Shown here: piece after piece, positions 1-9,764 of the stretch
How positions within the stretch are numbered: the first letter of the stretch is position 1
How the letters are laid out: every line of letters starts with the position of its first letter
NCBI GenBank assembly: GCA_031976175.1
Contig: DALYLR010000015.1
Location: 12,636 to 76,635 of the forward strand
Length of the DNA stretch: 64,000 nucleotides
Direction: 5' to 3'
From: DMER01 sp003451645
Lineage (GTDB): Bacteria; Pseudomonadota; Alphaproteobacteria; Micropepsales; Micropepsaceae
Notes under the pieces: generated by a model
Database searches by the model: none
Told to the model about the DNA's origin: nothing
The model's input: only the letters and a program-made list of their open reading frames with translations
Made by a program: the position numbers and the translations under genes

Positions 1-197
1 GCCGCGGTCTCTCCAAAGGGTGTGCCGCCATCCTCCAAGGCCGCGACCTTGCCCATCGGATTTACCGTTCGGTAGGAAGGCGTGGGATGCTCCGGGTCCA
101 GAATATTGACGCGCGCGAGATCATAATGGGCGCCGCATTCCTCAAGCATCCACAGGCTCGTAAAGGCGCGGGTGCGGGGGCAGTAGAAGAGTTTCAT
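1..197 (-). CDS. Glutathione S-transferase family protein (N-terminal part, gene runs off the window)
   Basis: The first 65 codons are in the window; the rest lies to the left. The start MKLFYCPRTRAF, followed by LWMLEECG and later NPMGKVAALEDGG, is a typical thioredoxin-fold GST N-terminal (glutathione-binding) domain. The NP(M)GKVPxL-type cis-proline loop near residue 50 has Val-Ala in place of the usual Val-Pro. ATG at 197 is preferred because AAGGAG sits 8 nt upstream; an ATG at 203 would be too close to it. Soluble cytoplasmic conjugating or detoxifying enzyme by family; the exact substrate cannot be told. Confidence 0.85.
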   Translation of the reverse strand, partial: MKLFYCPRTRAFTSLWMLEECGAHYDLARVNILDPEHPTPSYRTVNPMGKVAALEDGGTPFGETA

Positions 198-322
198 GTG
201 CATGGCTCCTTGAAACAGGTGTTTACAGAGGTTAAGGATTGGGCAATGGCATTGCGAGTGCTGACGGACCTGATGGGGCGCAGCGTTTTCGTCATTTTTC
301 TTTCTCAAAGGGGCCGTGGCAT

Positions 323-1270
323 ATGGCCGAAGCGACGTCAATTAGGCATCAAATCTTTTTGAGTTATCATAATCAAGATAAGGAGACTGCTCAGCTCCTG
401 CTGGATGCCTGCCAGAAGGTGGGCCTCAGTGTTTGGTGGGATCAAATGATCCCGCCCGGCGACGATTGGGCAAAGCATATAGTAGAAAACCTTGAACGAT
501 CTGACATGCTCATTATTCTGTTTTCTTCACAATCTAATCAAAGCACGCACTTGGCACGAGAGCTTGCATTAGCAGATTCTCGAAAAATGATAGTGTATCC
601 AGCCTTCATAGAGGATGTACAACCGCAGGGTCGATACGCATACCGCCTAGCGACTGAGCAGCGCTTCAATTTGTTTCCCGACTGTGCTTCGCAAATCGAA
701 AAGTTCGTTGCGACACTGCAGCCATTGTTACAGAGGAAGTATGGGCTTCCAGAAAATCAGGTGAATTTGGCTAAATCTTCGACCTTACCCGGCTCAAACC
801 TTCTAGATCAATCAAACAAAATCGCTAATAAATCTAAGGCAGTAGCTATTTTCTTAAAGGTCAATTTTGTACTACTCTGCCTTGCTTTTCTTTGTGCATC
901 AATGGCTTTTTTGTTAAAAGAGAGGGGTCATTATTCTATTGAATCCCGAGCGTTGTTATTTTTTGGCTCTGCCTTTTTCGGGGCGTACGCATTTTATTAT
1001 TATGAGAACTCTGGGTATAATCAAAGTCTTTTTAGTGTTTTCGCGCTTTCTTTTTATTTGGCGTACGCGATATTTTTGTATATTTGGTTTAGCTTGCTAA
1101 TTTTGACTCTGTTTGTTGATCTAGAATCATACTATGGTCCCGTCGGTTCACATAATGACGGCTGGGTTTTATTTCTGTCGTATGGCTGCCTATGTTTGGG
1201 TTGGGTCGCATCTCCGGCTATTCAATCGTTGATTCGCTTGTATCGGAGGGCGAAAATTTCACAGTCATGA
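323..1270 (+). CDS. TIR-domain protein with four C-terminal membrane segments
   Basis: 315 aa. Residues about 10-135 form a bacterial TIR (TIR_2-like) domain: IFLSYHNQDKE strand A, VWWDQMIPPGDDW box-2 region, and THLARELA, where Glu80 is the likely NADase glutamate. A polar linker (140-172) leads to four hydrophobic segments at about 174-198, 209-227, 236-265 and 280-303. The codon usage is AT-rich compared with both neighbours, a sign of recent transfer. The start at 323 has AAAGGGG upstream; an in-frame ATG at 239 would add 28 residues unlike a TIR N-terminus. Bacterial TIR domains cleave NAD+ or make signalling nucleotides in phage defence, so a membrane-anchored defence effector is inferred, not shown. 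No partner gene is visible on the right; the left neighbour is a GST. Confidence 0.85.
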   Translation: MAEATSIRHQIFLSYHNQDKETAQLLLDACQKVGLSVWWDQMIPPGDDWAKHIVENLERSDMLIILFSSQSNQSTHLARELALADSRKMIVYPAFIEDVQPQGRYAYRLATEQRFNLFPDCASQIEKFVATLQPLLQRKYGLPENQVNLAKSSTLPGSNLLDQSNKIANKSKAVAIFLKVNFVLLCLAFLCASMAFLLKERGHYSIESRALLFFGSAFFGAYAFYYYENSGYNQSLFSVFALSFYLAYAIFLYIWFSLLILTLFVDLESYYGPVGSHNDGWVLFLSYGCLCLGWVASPAIQSLIRLYRRAKISQS

Positions 1271-1283
1271 CTGGTGCTTCATC

Positions 1284-2747
1284 TCACAGTCCTCCAAGGG
1301 CCAAGTATTTCATCTCAAGGTAATCATCGATGCCGTAGCGGGAGCCTTCGCGGCCGATGCCGCTTTGCTTCCAGCCGCCAAAGGGGGCGACTTCCGTCGA
1401 GATGATCCCCTCATTGATGCCGATAATGCCGTATTCCAGCGCCTCTGCCACGCGCCACACGCGGGCCAGATCGCGCGCATAGAAATAGGCGGCAAGGCCG
1501 TATTCAGAATCATTGGCCATCTGGATCGCTTGCGCCTCGTCCCGGAATCGCACAAGGGTCGCTACGGGGCCGAAAATCTCTTCACGCAGGATGTCCATGC
1601 CGGGCATGACACCGCTCATCACTGTCGGTTGGAAGAAGGTGCCGCCCAGCGCATGGCGCTTGCCGCCTTGCAAGATTTTGGCGCCCTTGGCCGTCGCATC
1701 GGCGATCAGGCGCTCGACCTTGTCCACCGCCTCGGCATTGATCAAGGGGCCCTGGGAGATGCCAGTCTCTGTGCCATCGCCAACTTTCATGGCGGCGGCG
1801 GCGGCTGTCAGCTTCTCTGCGAAGGCGTCATAGACGCCGTCCTGCACATAGAAGCGGTTCGCGCAGACACAGGTCTGGCCCATATTGCGGTATTTGGAGA
1901 GCATTGCGCCCTCCACCGCGCGGTCAAGATCGGCGTCGTCAAAGACGATGAAGGGGGCATTGCCGCCCAGCTCCAGGCTGACCTTTTTGACGGTGGTGGC
2001 GCATTGCGCCATGAGAAGCTTCCCGATTTCGGTCGAGCCCGTGAAGGAGAATTTCTTGACCAGAGGATGCTGGGTCAGCACCCGGCCCACCCGCGCGGCT
2101 TGACCCGTGGTGATGATGTTGAACACGCCCTTGGGGATCCCGGCGCGCTCGGCCAGAACGGCCAGAGCCAAGGCGGACAGCGGCGTCTCGGCGGCGGGCT
2201 TGATCACGATTGTGCAGCCGGCGGCCATAGCGGGCGCACATTTGCGGGTGATCATGGCGTTGGGGAAGTTCCAGGGCGTGATTGCTGTGACCACGCCGAT
2301 GGGCTGCTTCAGGACCAGAATGCGCCGGCCATTCTGAGTTTGGGGGATGATATCGCCATAGACGCGCATGCCCTCTTCGGCGAACCATTCGATGAAGCTC
2401 GCGCCATAGGCGACTTCGCCACGCGATTCGGCCAGCGGCTTGCCCTGCTCGGCGGTCATGATCTGCGCCAAATCCTCCTGATTGGCCATGATCTGCTCGA
2501 ACCATTTGCGCAACAGGCCCGCCCGTTCCTTGGCTGTGCGAGCAGCCCAGCCCCCGCGAAAGGCGTTTTCGGCCGCCATCACAGCCTCAGTAGCGTCGGA
2601 CTCATCCATATCGGGGACCTGCGCCAGGACAGCGCCGGTCGCGGGATTGGTGACCGCAAATGACTGGCCGGACTGAGCATTCACCCATTCGCCCCCAGAA
2701 AAAGCCTGATGGCGAAGCAATGACGGGTCCTTGAGGGTCAGCGGCAT
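1284..2747 (-). CDS. gabD: NAD(P)-dependent succinate-semialdehyde dehydrogenase
   Basis: 487 aa, close to the usual 480-490. Oxidises succinate semialdehyde to succinate, the last step of GABA breakdown, in the cytoplasm. Aldehyde dehydrogenase signatures are complete: TPWNFP with Asn160, FTGSTEIGK (Rossmann contact) at 235-243, SLELGGNAP with general base Glu259, and GQTCVCANR with catalytic Cys293; the two-cysteine CVC form is typical of GabD. The C-terminus PFGGWKQSGIGREG is also GabD-like. It lies tail to tail with the TIR gene and no GABA transaminase is nearby, so it may also serve other semialdehydes. Confidence 0.93.
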   Translation of the reverse strand: MPLTLKDPSLLRHQAFSGGEWVNAQSGQSFAVTNPATGAVLAQVPDMDESDATEAVMAAENAFRGGWAARTAKERAGLLRKWFEQIMANQEDLAQIMTAEQGKPLAESRGEVAYGASFIEWFAEEGMRVYGDIIPQTQNGRRILVLKQPIGVVTAITPWNFPNAMITRKCAPAMAAGCTIVIKPAAETPLSALALAVLAERAGIPKGVFNIITTGQAARVGRVLTQHPLVKKFSFTGSTEIGKLLMAQCATTVKKVSLELGGNAPFIVFDDADLDRAVEGAMLSKYRNMGQTCVCANRFYVQDGVYDAFAEKLTAAAAAMKVGDGTETGISQGPLINAEAVDKVERLIADATAKGAKILQGGKRHALGGTFFQPTVMSGVMPGMDILREEIFGPVATLVRFRDEAQAIQMANDSEYGLAAYFYARDLARVWRVAEALEYGIIGINEGIISTEVAPFGGWKQSGIGREGSRYGIDDYLEMKYLALGGL

Positions 2748-2942
2748 GAGGGCTTTATCCTGATGGGGGGGCTATGCGGCGGATGATGCCGCAAGGTATG
2801 GAGGGCGTCCAGATTGCAGGGTCTCTCTCCCAAGACATAAGCAACCCAGGGTCGCGAAAGTCCATAGGTGACAAAGGCCCGTGTCCTGAGGCATGGTGCG
2901 CGATGTTTGTTCTCGGGCTCCCGCCTGGAGAGGGGAATTTCG

Positions 2943-5267
2943 TTGTCGAATTTTGGCCGGATCGCCGCGTTTGTGCTGACTGCCCTGGTCCTTGCTGCGT
3001 GCGGCGGCGGCGGCAGCGCAACATCGACCGGTGCGGGTGCGGGCCTTGTCGTGCAGGATGCGCCTCAGCATGCGCAGGTGGCTGTGCCATCCTCCATCAA
3101 GGTACGGCCAGGCGATCCGATACCGCCCTTGGCGCGGATCAAGCCCTCGGTTCTGATCGCCTCGCACGGTGCCTCCCGCCAGGATGACTACTTCTGGCTG
3201 GCGCAGCGCAAAGACCCGGAGGTCAAGAATTACCTCGAGGCCGAAAACACCTACGCCAACAAGATGATGGCGGGGACAGCAGCGATGCAGGACGTTCTTC
3301 GGTCCGAGGTGCGGGCGCACATCCCGCCTTCCGCCGAAACGCCACCCTTCAAGATGCATGGCTATTGGTACACGGAGCGGTTTGCGCATGGGGCCAACTA
3401 CTTCACGCTGTCGCGCCGCAAAGGGAGCGACGGCGCGCCGGACGAGCCGGTGATCGACTTCAATACGATGGCGGCGGGCTATCCGGTCTTTGCGCTCAAA
3501 AATTATGAGACGACGCCGGACGGCACTCTGTTTGGCTTCTCCGCCGATGTGTTGGGCGACCGGTTGCACACGATCTGGTTCAAAGACCTGGCGTCTGGGA
3601 CCATGCTCACTGATAAGATCGAGTTCGTTGCCCCTGACTTTGTGCTGGCCCCTGACAGAAAGTCGGTTTTCTATATTCGATTGCAGCGCGGCTCTTTGCG
3701 TTCGGCGACCGTGATGCGGCACGTCTTTGGCACGGACGTGAAGGATGATGTCGAGGTCTATGACGAACGCGATGAAACCTTTGATCTCTCGATCAAACGG
3801 TCCAAGGGCGGACAGTATCTGATCATCACCGCGGAGCAGACGCTCACCACCGAGGTGCGTCTTCTCGATCTGAAAAATCCAGGCGGCACGCCCAATGTGA
3901 TACGGGCACGGCAGCGCGGGGTGAAGTATTTCGCGGATGAGGTGGGCGGCACCCTCTATCTGTTGACCAACCGTGAGGCGCCGGACTATCGGGTGGTGCG
4001 CGCAGGCAATGGCGGCACAGGCGCCTGGACCGATGTGGTGCCGCATACCCCAGGCAATTTCATCCGTGCCTTTGAAGTCAGCAGCAATTTCATCGCTGTC
4101 GAAGAATGGGCGATGGGTCAAAGCCGCATCCGCCTCGGCAGTTTCAAGGCAGGAAAGGAGCATGTGGCGGCGGTGGAGCGCGGCGCCTATGCCTCATTCG
4201 CGGACCGGGCGCGGTTTCCAGGCGTGCGCAACCTCGATCCCGAAGCCACGGCTTTGCGCTATGCGTCGTCCTCTTTGATCTCGCCCACCGCCATCTATGA
4301 CATGAACGCCGCGTCGGGCCAGCGTGTCTCTGTGAGCCGCACCGTCATCGCCGGTTATGACCTCGACCTTTATGAGCTTGAGCGCGATATGGCGGCGGCA
4401 AAGGACGGGCAGCGTGTGCCGCTGACGCTCGCCTATCGCAAGGACAAGAAGCGCGCGTCCGGCAATCCGGTCCTGCTCAAGGCCTATGGCGCCTATGGCG
4501 AGAGCTATGCGGCGGTGTTCGATGAACAATTGCCCTCACTGCTCAACCGCGGCTTTGTGGTCGCGGTCGCCCATGTGCGCGGCGGCCGCGAGATGGGCCA
4601 GGCGTGGTATGAGGGCGGGCGGATGCGCGCCAAAACTAACACCTTCACCGACTTCATTTGGGCGGCGGAACATCTGGTGTCGTCCGGTACGGCGGACCCC
4701 AAATTCATCTTCGCCAAGGGACGCAGTGCCGGTGGCCTGATCGCCGGGGCCGTGGCGAATATGCGGCCCGATCTGTTCCTTGGAATTGTCGCTGATGTGC
4801 CTTTCGTTGACGTCGTCACGACGATGCTGGATAGCGGCATTCCGTTTACGACGTCCGAGTACGACGAATGGGGCAATCCGGATGAGCCGGGCGATTATCA
4901 GCACATGCTGAGCTACAGCCCCTATGACAATGTCGAAGCGCAGAACTATCCAGCGATGCTGGTCACGGCCGGGTTTCAAGACACTCAGGTGGGTTATTAC
5001 GAGCCGGCTAAGTGGGTGGCCAAGCTGCGCCTGACCAAGACCGACGATAATCCGCTTCTGTTCCGCACCAACATGGATGCGGGGCACGCTGGCGGGTCTG
5101 GGCGTTTTGGCCGGGTCGGTGATTTAGCGTTTGAGAATGCCTTCCTGATCGACCAGGTCGAGCGGGTCCGCGCCGCCAAAGCCAAGGCCGACAAAGAGGC
5201 CGCCGAGAAAAAGGCCAAGGAAGACCGCTCGACGCTCGAGCGCGTGCGGGATGGGTTGGGGCTTTAA
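2943..5267 (+). CDS. S9 prolyl-oligopeptidase family peptidase (oligopeptidase B-like lipoprotein)
   Basis: 774 aa from a TTG at 2943 with GGAGAGGGG 7 nt upstream. That start puts a lipoprotein signal peptide (LSNFGRIAAFVLTALVLAAC) right at the N-terminus; an ATG at 2868 would spoil it. The mature part matches oligopeptidase B/protease II: an N-terminal beta-propeller (about 60-420) opening with the DDYFWL motif, then the alpha/beta hydrolase with GRSAGG nucleophile Ser595, Asp680 (GFQDTQV) and His715 (DAGHAGG). The tail is a charged Ala/Lys/Glu helix. It should hydrolyse oligopeptides after basic residues. Oligopeptidase B is usually cytosolic, so membrane anchoring in the cell envelope is the unusual point here and suggests peptide scavenging in the periplasm. 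Confidence 0.9.
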   Translation: MSNFGRIAAFVLTALVLAACGGGGSATSTGAGAGLVVQDAPQHAQVAVPSSIKVRPGDPIPPLARIKPSVLIASHGASRQDDYFWLAQRKDPEVKNYLEAENTYANKMMAGTAAMQDVLRSEVRAHIPPSAETPPFKMHGYWYTERFAHGANYFTLSRRKGSDGAPDEPVIDFNTMAAGYPVFALKNYETTPDGTLFGFSADVLGDRLHTIWFKDLASGTMLTDKIEFVAPDFVLAPDRKSVFYIRLQRGSLRSATVMRHVFGTDVKDDVEVYDERDETFDLSIKRSKGGQYLIITAEQTLTTEVRLLDLKNPGGTPNVIRARQRGVKYFADEVGGTLYLLTNREAPDYRVVRAGNGGTGAWTDVVPHTPGNFIRAFEVSSNFIAVEEWAMGQSRIRLGSFKAGKEHVAAVERGAYASFADRARFPGVRNLDPEATALRYASSSLISPTAIYDMNAASGQRVSVSRTVIAGYDLDLYELERDMAAAKDGQRVPLTLAYRKDKKRASGNPVLLKAYGAYGESYAAVFDEQLPSLLNRGFVVAVAHVRGGREMGQAWYEGGRMRAKTNTFTDFIWAAEHLVSSGTADPKFIFAKGRSAGGLIAGAVANMRPDLFLGIVADVPFVDVVTTMLDSGIPFTTSEYDEWGNPDEPGDYQHMLSYSPYDNVEAQNYPAMLVTAGFQDTQVGYYEPAKWVAKLRLTKTDDNPLLFRTNMDAGHAGGSGRFGRVGDLAFENAFLIDQVERVRAAKAKADKEAAEKKAKEDRSTLERVRDGLGL

Positions 5268-5295
5268 GCCCCTCCAGCCGTGCGGAACAGTGCGC

Positions 5296-6114
5296 TCACT
5301 TCATCAGCCCCATTGCTCTCAGGCTCGCATGGCGTCCGCGCGCGATGATCAAATGGTCGTGCACTTCGATGTTGAGCGTTTTGGCGGCCGCAATGATCTC
5401 GCTCGTCAGAGCAACATCGGCCTTGGACGGCGTGGGGTCGCCGCTTGGATGATTGTGCACCAAGATCACAGCTGACGCACTTAGCTCCAAGGCGCGCTTG
5501 AGGACCTCCCGCGGATAAGCGGGTGTGTGGTCCACCGTGCCCGTGGCCTGTACTTCATCCGCAATCAGAACATTTTTCCGGTCGAGGAACAGCACGCGGA
5601 ATTGCTCGCGCTCCTCCCGGCCCATGGCGGCGGTGCAGTAATCCAAGAGCGCAGTCCACGATGACAGTGCCGGCTTCTGCAAGACTTCGCGTTGGGCGAG
5701 GCGTAGGGCCGCGGCTTGCACGATCTTGAGCTGCTCGACCACACCATCGCCCACGCCTTTGATTTCCTTCAGGCGCTCAGGCGGGGCGGACAGAACATTG
5801 GCAAAGCTGCCAAAGCGCGCGAGCAGATCCTTGGCCAGCGGCTTCACATCCCGGCGTGGGATCGCGGCAAACAGCACCAGCTCCAGCAATTCATAGTCGG
5901 GAAGGGGGCCTGCCCCACCGCGCATGAACCGCGCCTTCAGCCTTTCGCGATGACCGGTATAGTGTGGCGGAGGCTCAGCTTCGAGCGGCGCCTGTCCGAT
6001 GTCCAACGGCAGCAAGGCGCTAGCAGCAGCTGGGTTGGCGATGCCCATGTCCTGCATCCCGCCGCGCCGGCCGGGCTTGCGCGTCGGCTGCGGGCTTTGC
6101 TCGTCCTTAGGCAT
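5296..6114 (-). CDS. radC: RadC/JAB-domain protein
   Basis: 272 aa. A disordered basic N-terminus is followed by helix-hairpin-helix motifs (EIKGVGDGVVEQL, about residues 110-130) and a JAB/MPN metalloprotease-like domain ending in LVHNHPSGDPTPSKADV, the His-x-His...Asp zinc motif. RadC was named a DNA repair protein, but its actual activity is unsettled. The start ATG at 6114 overlaps the stop of map by 8 nt (ATGCCTAA), so the two are probably co-transcribed and translationally coupled. Confidence 0.92.
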   Translation of the reverse strand: MPKDEQSPQPTRKPGRRGGMQDMGIANPAAASALLPLDIGQAPLEAEPPPHYTGHRERLKARFMRGGAGPLPDYELLELVLFAAIPRRDVKPLAKDLLARFGSFANVLSAPPERLKEIKGVGDGVVEQLKIVQAAALRLAQREVLQKPALSSWTALLDYCTAAMGREEREQFRVLFLDRKNVLIADEVQATGTVDHTPAYPREVLKRALELSASAVILVHNHPSGDPTPSKADVALTSEIIAAAKTLNIEVHDHLIIARGRHASLRAMGLMK

Positions 6115-6925
6115 AAGGCGGGCAGTGCAGCCCAGCGGGCGAAGCCGTGAAGATCTCAACGCCGGTCGCCGTGACGCCCACGGAATGCTCGAACTGCGCC
6201 GAAAGGCTGCGGTCGCGGGTGACGGCCGTCCAGCCATCGTCGAGCATTTTTACGCCAGCTTTGCCTGCATTGATCATCGGCTCGACCGTGAAGAACATCC
6301 CCTCGCGGAAGCCCAAGCCGCGTCCAGCCTGACCGTAATGGAGAATGTTGGGCGCATCGTGAAAGATGAGCCCTAACCCGTGTCCGCAGAAATCGCGCAC
6401 GACCGAATAGCCCTCGCCCTCGGCATAGGATTGGATCGCATGGCCCAGATCGCCGGTTGAGGCGCCGGGCTTGATGGCCGCGATCCCGCGCATCATGGCC
6501 TGATACGTCGTGTCGACCAGCCTGCGTGCCCGTAAAGGGACGTCGCCCACCAGATACATCCGGCTCGTATCTCCGTGATAGCCATCGTAGATCGCTGTCA
6601 CATCAATATTGACGATCTGCCCCTCCTTGAGGGGCTTGTTGCCGGGGATCCCATGGCAGACCACATGATCGATCGAGGTGCAGCTCGCATGCCGGTAGCC
6701 GCGATAGAAGACGGTCGCAGGTGCCGCCCCATGATCGAGCATGAAGTCGAGCGCCAGGCGATCGAGCGCCGCAGTGGTCACGCCCGGTTTGACCTCGCGG
6801 GTCAGCATGTCAAGCGTCAACGCCGCAATCCGCCCGGCCTTCCGCATCCCCTCGAAATGCTCTGGCCCATAGAGTTTGACAGCGCCCGTGTTGCGCATTG
6901 GGGTCGTGGCGGTGGTGAAATTCAT
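6107..6925 (-). CDS. map: Type I methionine aminopeptidase
   Basis: 272 aa. Removes the N-terminal Met from nascent proteins; cytoplasmic and essential in bacteria when single-copy. All metal ligands are visible: the two aspartates in VNIDVTAIYDGYHGDTS, His in CGHGLG, Glu in FTVEPMIN and Glu in AQFEHSVGV. The N-terminus runs about 18 residues longer than in E. coli; no signal peptide is seen. First gene of a two-gene unit with radC and divergent from the DUF885 gene. Confidence 0.96.
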   Translation of the reverse strand: MNFTTATTPMRNTGAVKLYGPEHFEGMRKAGRIAALTLDMLTREVKPGVTTAALDRLALDFMLDHGAAPATVFYRGYRHASCTSIDHVVCHGIPGNKPLKEGQIVNIDVTAIYDGYHGDTSRMYLVGDVPLRARRLVDTTYQAMMRGIAAIKPGASTGDLGHAIQSYAEGEGYSVVRDFCGHGLGLIFHDAPNILHYGQAGRGLGFREGMFFTVEPMINAGKAGVKMLDDGWTAVTRDRSLSAQFEHSVGVTATGVEIFTASPAGLHCPPYA

Positions 6926-7094
6926 GGCGGCTTTGGGCTCGTCAAATTGGAAACGCGTCTATAGCGCATCTCAAGGTCTGAGGCGATCCGAACTTTGTCA
7001 AGGCTGGCGGGGACAGGGGATTCTCCCGTCGCGTGGACAATGTTTGATTGTTTGTGTAAGATTCTTGACCGTGTTCGTGTGTTGGGGGCCTCAT

Positions 7095-8936
7095 ATGATC
7101 GTCGGACGGATAGTGCGCATTTTCCTCTTGTTGCTCTTGGTCGGCGTCGTGGCGGGGGGCTATGCCGCCTACCGCACCATCTGGGGCACCCCCTTCAGCC
7201 TGCGCATGCTCGCCGATCGGCAAGCGATCTATTACCTTCTCGATGAGCCGGAACTGCTGACAAATCTGGGCCTCGTCGATGGCACCTGGCTGGATTACCA
7301 CTCAGGCAAGCTATCCGATTATGGTGTGGCCGAGCGGGACCGGGAGTATGCGGTGCTGGCCCGCAATCTGGGGGAGCTTAAGGCCTTCCCCAGGGAGCAG
7401 CTCGGCGTTCAGGACCAGATCACCTATGACATCCTGGCGTTTCAGTATGCGACGCAATTGGCGACGCGGGACTTCCCCTGGGTTTCGTCTGGCAGCCTTT
7501 ATCCCATCAGCCCGATGTGGGGCGGGCAGATCGGCGTTGTGACCTTCCTTCTGCAGAGCCATACGATCAAGAACCCTGCGACCGCGCGCACCTATGTTGA
7601 ACGCATGGAGCAGGTTGCGGGGCGCCTCAACAAAGTGACGGCTGAGTCGCAGCGCCAATTCCAAATGGGGGTCATCTTACCCGTCACATTGCTCGACAAA
7701 TCTCTGGCGATCATCCGCGACACGATGGCGCCCAAGCCCGCCGAACACCCCCTCGTCAAGAAACTCGACGAGCACATGGCCAAATATGCCGACAGTGACA
7801 TGGGTGCCGGCGAAAAGGCCGCCTTGCGCTCGCGTGCGGTTGCTGCGGTCGAGACGGGGATCTATCCAGCCTATACGGCCATGATCGCAGCACTTGAGGC
7901 CATGCGCCCGCAGGCTGAGCAGCAGAGCGATGGCATCGACCGTTTGCCCAATGGGGCGGCCTTTTATCAGCAAGCGCTGGAGCGTCAGACCACCACCAAA
8001 ATGACCGCCGAGGAGATCCATGCCTTGGGCCTAAAGGAGGTCGCGCGGATCACCGCGGATATGGAGGCGATCCTGACGGCCCAAGGCCTGACGCAAGGCA
8101 CGGTGGGGGAACGCACCAAGGCGCTGGGTGAGGACCCGGCGCAACTCTTTCCGGACACGGATGAAGGCCGCGCGCAGATCATCGCGGAATACACTAGGCT
8201 GATCCGCGAGATCGAAAAGCTGATGCCGGATTATTTCGCCAAGATCCCCACAGCCCCCGTGGAGGTTCGCCGTGTGCCGCAAGCCTCCGAAAAGGGCAGT
8301 GCAGGGGCCTACTACAATGCCCCGGCGCTCGATGGCTCCCGGCCGGGTGTGTTCTACGCCAATTTGAGGGATGTTAAGGAAACGCCCAAATGGGGCATGA
8401 AGACGCTGACCTATCACGAGGCGGTGCCGGGCCATCACTTCCAGATCGCGCTGACGCAGCAATTGACCGATCTGCCCTTCATCCGCCGGCAGACCTTGTT
8501 CGCGGCCTATGCCGAGGGGTGGGCGCTGTATACGGAGCTTTTGGCCAAAGAAATCGGCATGTATGAGGGCGATCCTTTGGGCGATCTCGGGCGCTTGCAG
8601 GCGGAAATCTTCCGCGCCGCGCGCCTTGTGGTCGATACGGGCCTGCATGCCAAAGGTTGGAGGCGCGAGCAGGCGATCGACTATATGGCGGGCGTGACCG
8701 GCATGGCGCGCACGGATGTGGAAACGGAGATCGAGCGTTATATGGCCAATCCCGGTCAGGCCTGCGCGTACAAGGTGGGTCAGCTCAAAATCCTGGAGCT
8801 GCGCGAGCGGGCGAAGGCGGCATTGGGCAACAAATTCACGCTCAAGGCCTTTCACAGCGTGGTTCTGGAACAAGGCGCGATGCCGCTGACCGTGCTTGAG
8901 GGTCAGGTGGACGCCTGGATCGCGCGGACGAAGTAG
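7095..8936 (+). CDS. DUF885 family putative metallopeptidase, membrane anchored
   Basis: 613 aa from ATG 7095. An N-terminal hydrophobic segment (IVRIFLLLLLVGVVAGGYAA, residues about 5-25) acts as signal anchor, so the catalytic part is periplasmic. The rest is typical of DUF885 proteins, with the signature HEAVPGHH starting at His441, resembling the HExxH zinc motif of carboxypeptidase M32-like enzymes, and downstream AEGWALYTE, which supplies a further conserved Glu. The substrate is unknown. It is monocistronic: divergent from map and followed by the cinA-like gene after 69 nt. Confidence 0.85.
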   Translation: MIVGRIVRIFLLLLLVGVVAGGYAAYRTIWGTPFSLRMLADRQAIYYLLDEPELLTNLGLVDGTWLDYHSGKLSDYGVAERDREYAVLARNLGELKAFPREQLGVQDQITYDILAFQYATQLATRDFPWVSSGSLYPISPMWGGQIGVVTFLLQSHTIKNPATARTYVERMEQVAGRLNKVTAESQRQFQMGVILPVTLLDKSLAIIRDTMAPKPAEHPLVKKLDEHMAKYADSDMGAGEKAALRSRAVAAVETGIYPAYTAMIAALEAMRPQAEQQSDGIDRLPNGAAFYQQALERQTTTKMTAEEIHALGLKEVARITADMEAILTAQGLTQGTVGERTKALGEDPAQLFPDTDEGRAQIIAEYTRLIREIEKLMPDYFAKIPTAPVEVRRVPQASEKGSAGAYYNAPALDGSRPGVFYANLRDVKETPKWGMKTLTYHEAVPGHHFQIALTQQLTDLPFIRRQTLFAAYAEGWALYTELLAKEIGMYEGDPLGDLGRLQAEIFRAARLVVDTGLHAKGWRREQAIDYMAGVTGMARTDVETEIERYMANPGQACAYKVGQLKILELRERAKAALGNKFTLKAFHSVVLEQGAMPLTVLEGQVDAWIARTK

Positions 8937-9005
8937 GGGTGCGATAGCGAAACACGCGACATTCTTGTTTCGCGGGGGCGGGCCAGTGCTGTATTCCCTG
9001 AGGCC

Positions 9006-9764
9006 ATGACCCCAGCCCCTTTGTCCGCAGCCGTTTTGATCATTGGCGATGAGATCCTGTCCGGCCGCACCCAGGACACGAACCTCGCCTTCATCGCCCG
9101 CTACCTCGCCAGTTTCGGCATCCCCATCCGCGCCGCCCGCGTGGTGCCCGATGTTCCGGCCGAGATTGTCGGGGCCGTGAATGAGCTGCGCGCGCAGCAC
9201 ACCTATCTCTTCACCACGGGCGGCATCGGCCCCACCCATGACGACATCACCGCCGACTGCATCGCAGAGGCGTTTGGGGTGGAGATTTCCGAGAATGCCG
9301 AGGCGCTGGCCATGCTCGGCACGCGCTACAAGGCTGAGGACCTCAATGCCGCGCGCCGGCGTATGGCGCGCATCCCGCATGGCGCAACGCTGATCCCCAA
9401 TGTGGTCTCGACAGCGCCTGGGTTTCAGATCGGCAATGTTTTTGTCATGGCGGGCATTCCTGCCGTGATGCAGGCGATGATGGACACGATCGGGCCGAGG
9501 CTTCAGCGCGGGGCGCCCCTGCGGCAGCGGGCCCTGACGGTCTTTGCGGGAGAGGGGATGATCGCGGCGGGGCTAGCGGGGGTGCAGAAAACCTTCCCCG
9601 ACCTGCCCATGGGCTCCTACCCTTTTGTACGGGAAGGGCGGTATGGCACAACCCTTGTGGTGCGGGGGGCAGACCCGGACCGCCTGGCGGAAGCATTCAG
9701 GGCGCTTGAGGTCATGGTGGGCGAACTGGGCCTTGAGGCAGTGATCGTCGAATCTGCAACTTGA
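9006..9764 (+). CDS. CinA N-terminal-type molybdopterin-binding protein
   Basis: 252 aa. VLIIGDEILSGRTQDTN at residues 10-26 and FTTGGIGPTHDD near 75 are the MoCF/MoaB-like fold signatures of the CinA family. The C-terminal nicotinamide-nucleotide amidase (PncC) domain of full CinA is absent, so this is the short form common in alphaproteobacteria. Its function is not settled: ADP-ribose pyrophosphatase activity is known for some COG1058 proteins. Confidence 0.9.
   Translation: MTPAPLSAAVLIIGDEILSGRTQDTNLAFIARYLASFGIPIRAARVVPDVPAEIVGAVNELRAQHTYLFTTGGIGPTHDDITADCIAEAFGVEISENAEALAMLGTRYKAEDLNAARRRMARIPHGATLIPNVVSTAPGFQIGNVFVMAGIPAVMQAMMDTIGPRLQRGAPLRQRALTVFAGEGMIAAGLAGVQKTFPDLPMGSYPFVREGRYGTTLVVRGADPDRLAEAFRALEVMVGELGLEAVIVESAT

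Noticed and set aside
1365..2663. 432-codon open frame opposite gabD
   Set aside because: It is antisense to a fully conserved aldehyde dehydrogenase and has His/Arg/Gly-rich composition typical of high-GC shadow frames.
2772..4163. 463-codon open frame opposite the S9 peptidase
   Set aside because: Antisense shadow; the sense strand encodes a recognisable propeller and lipobox.
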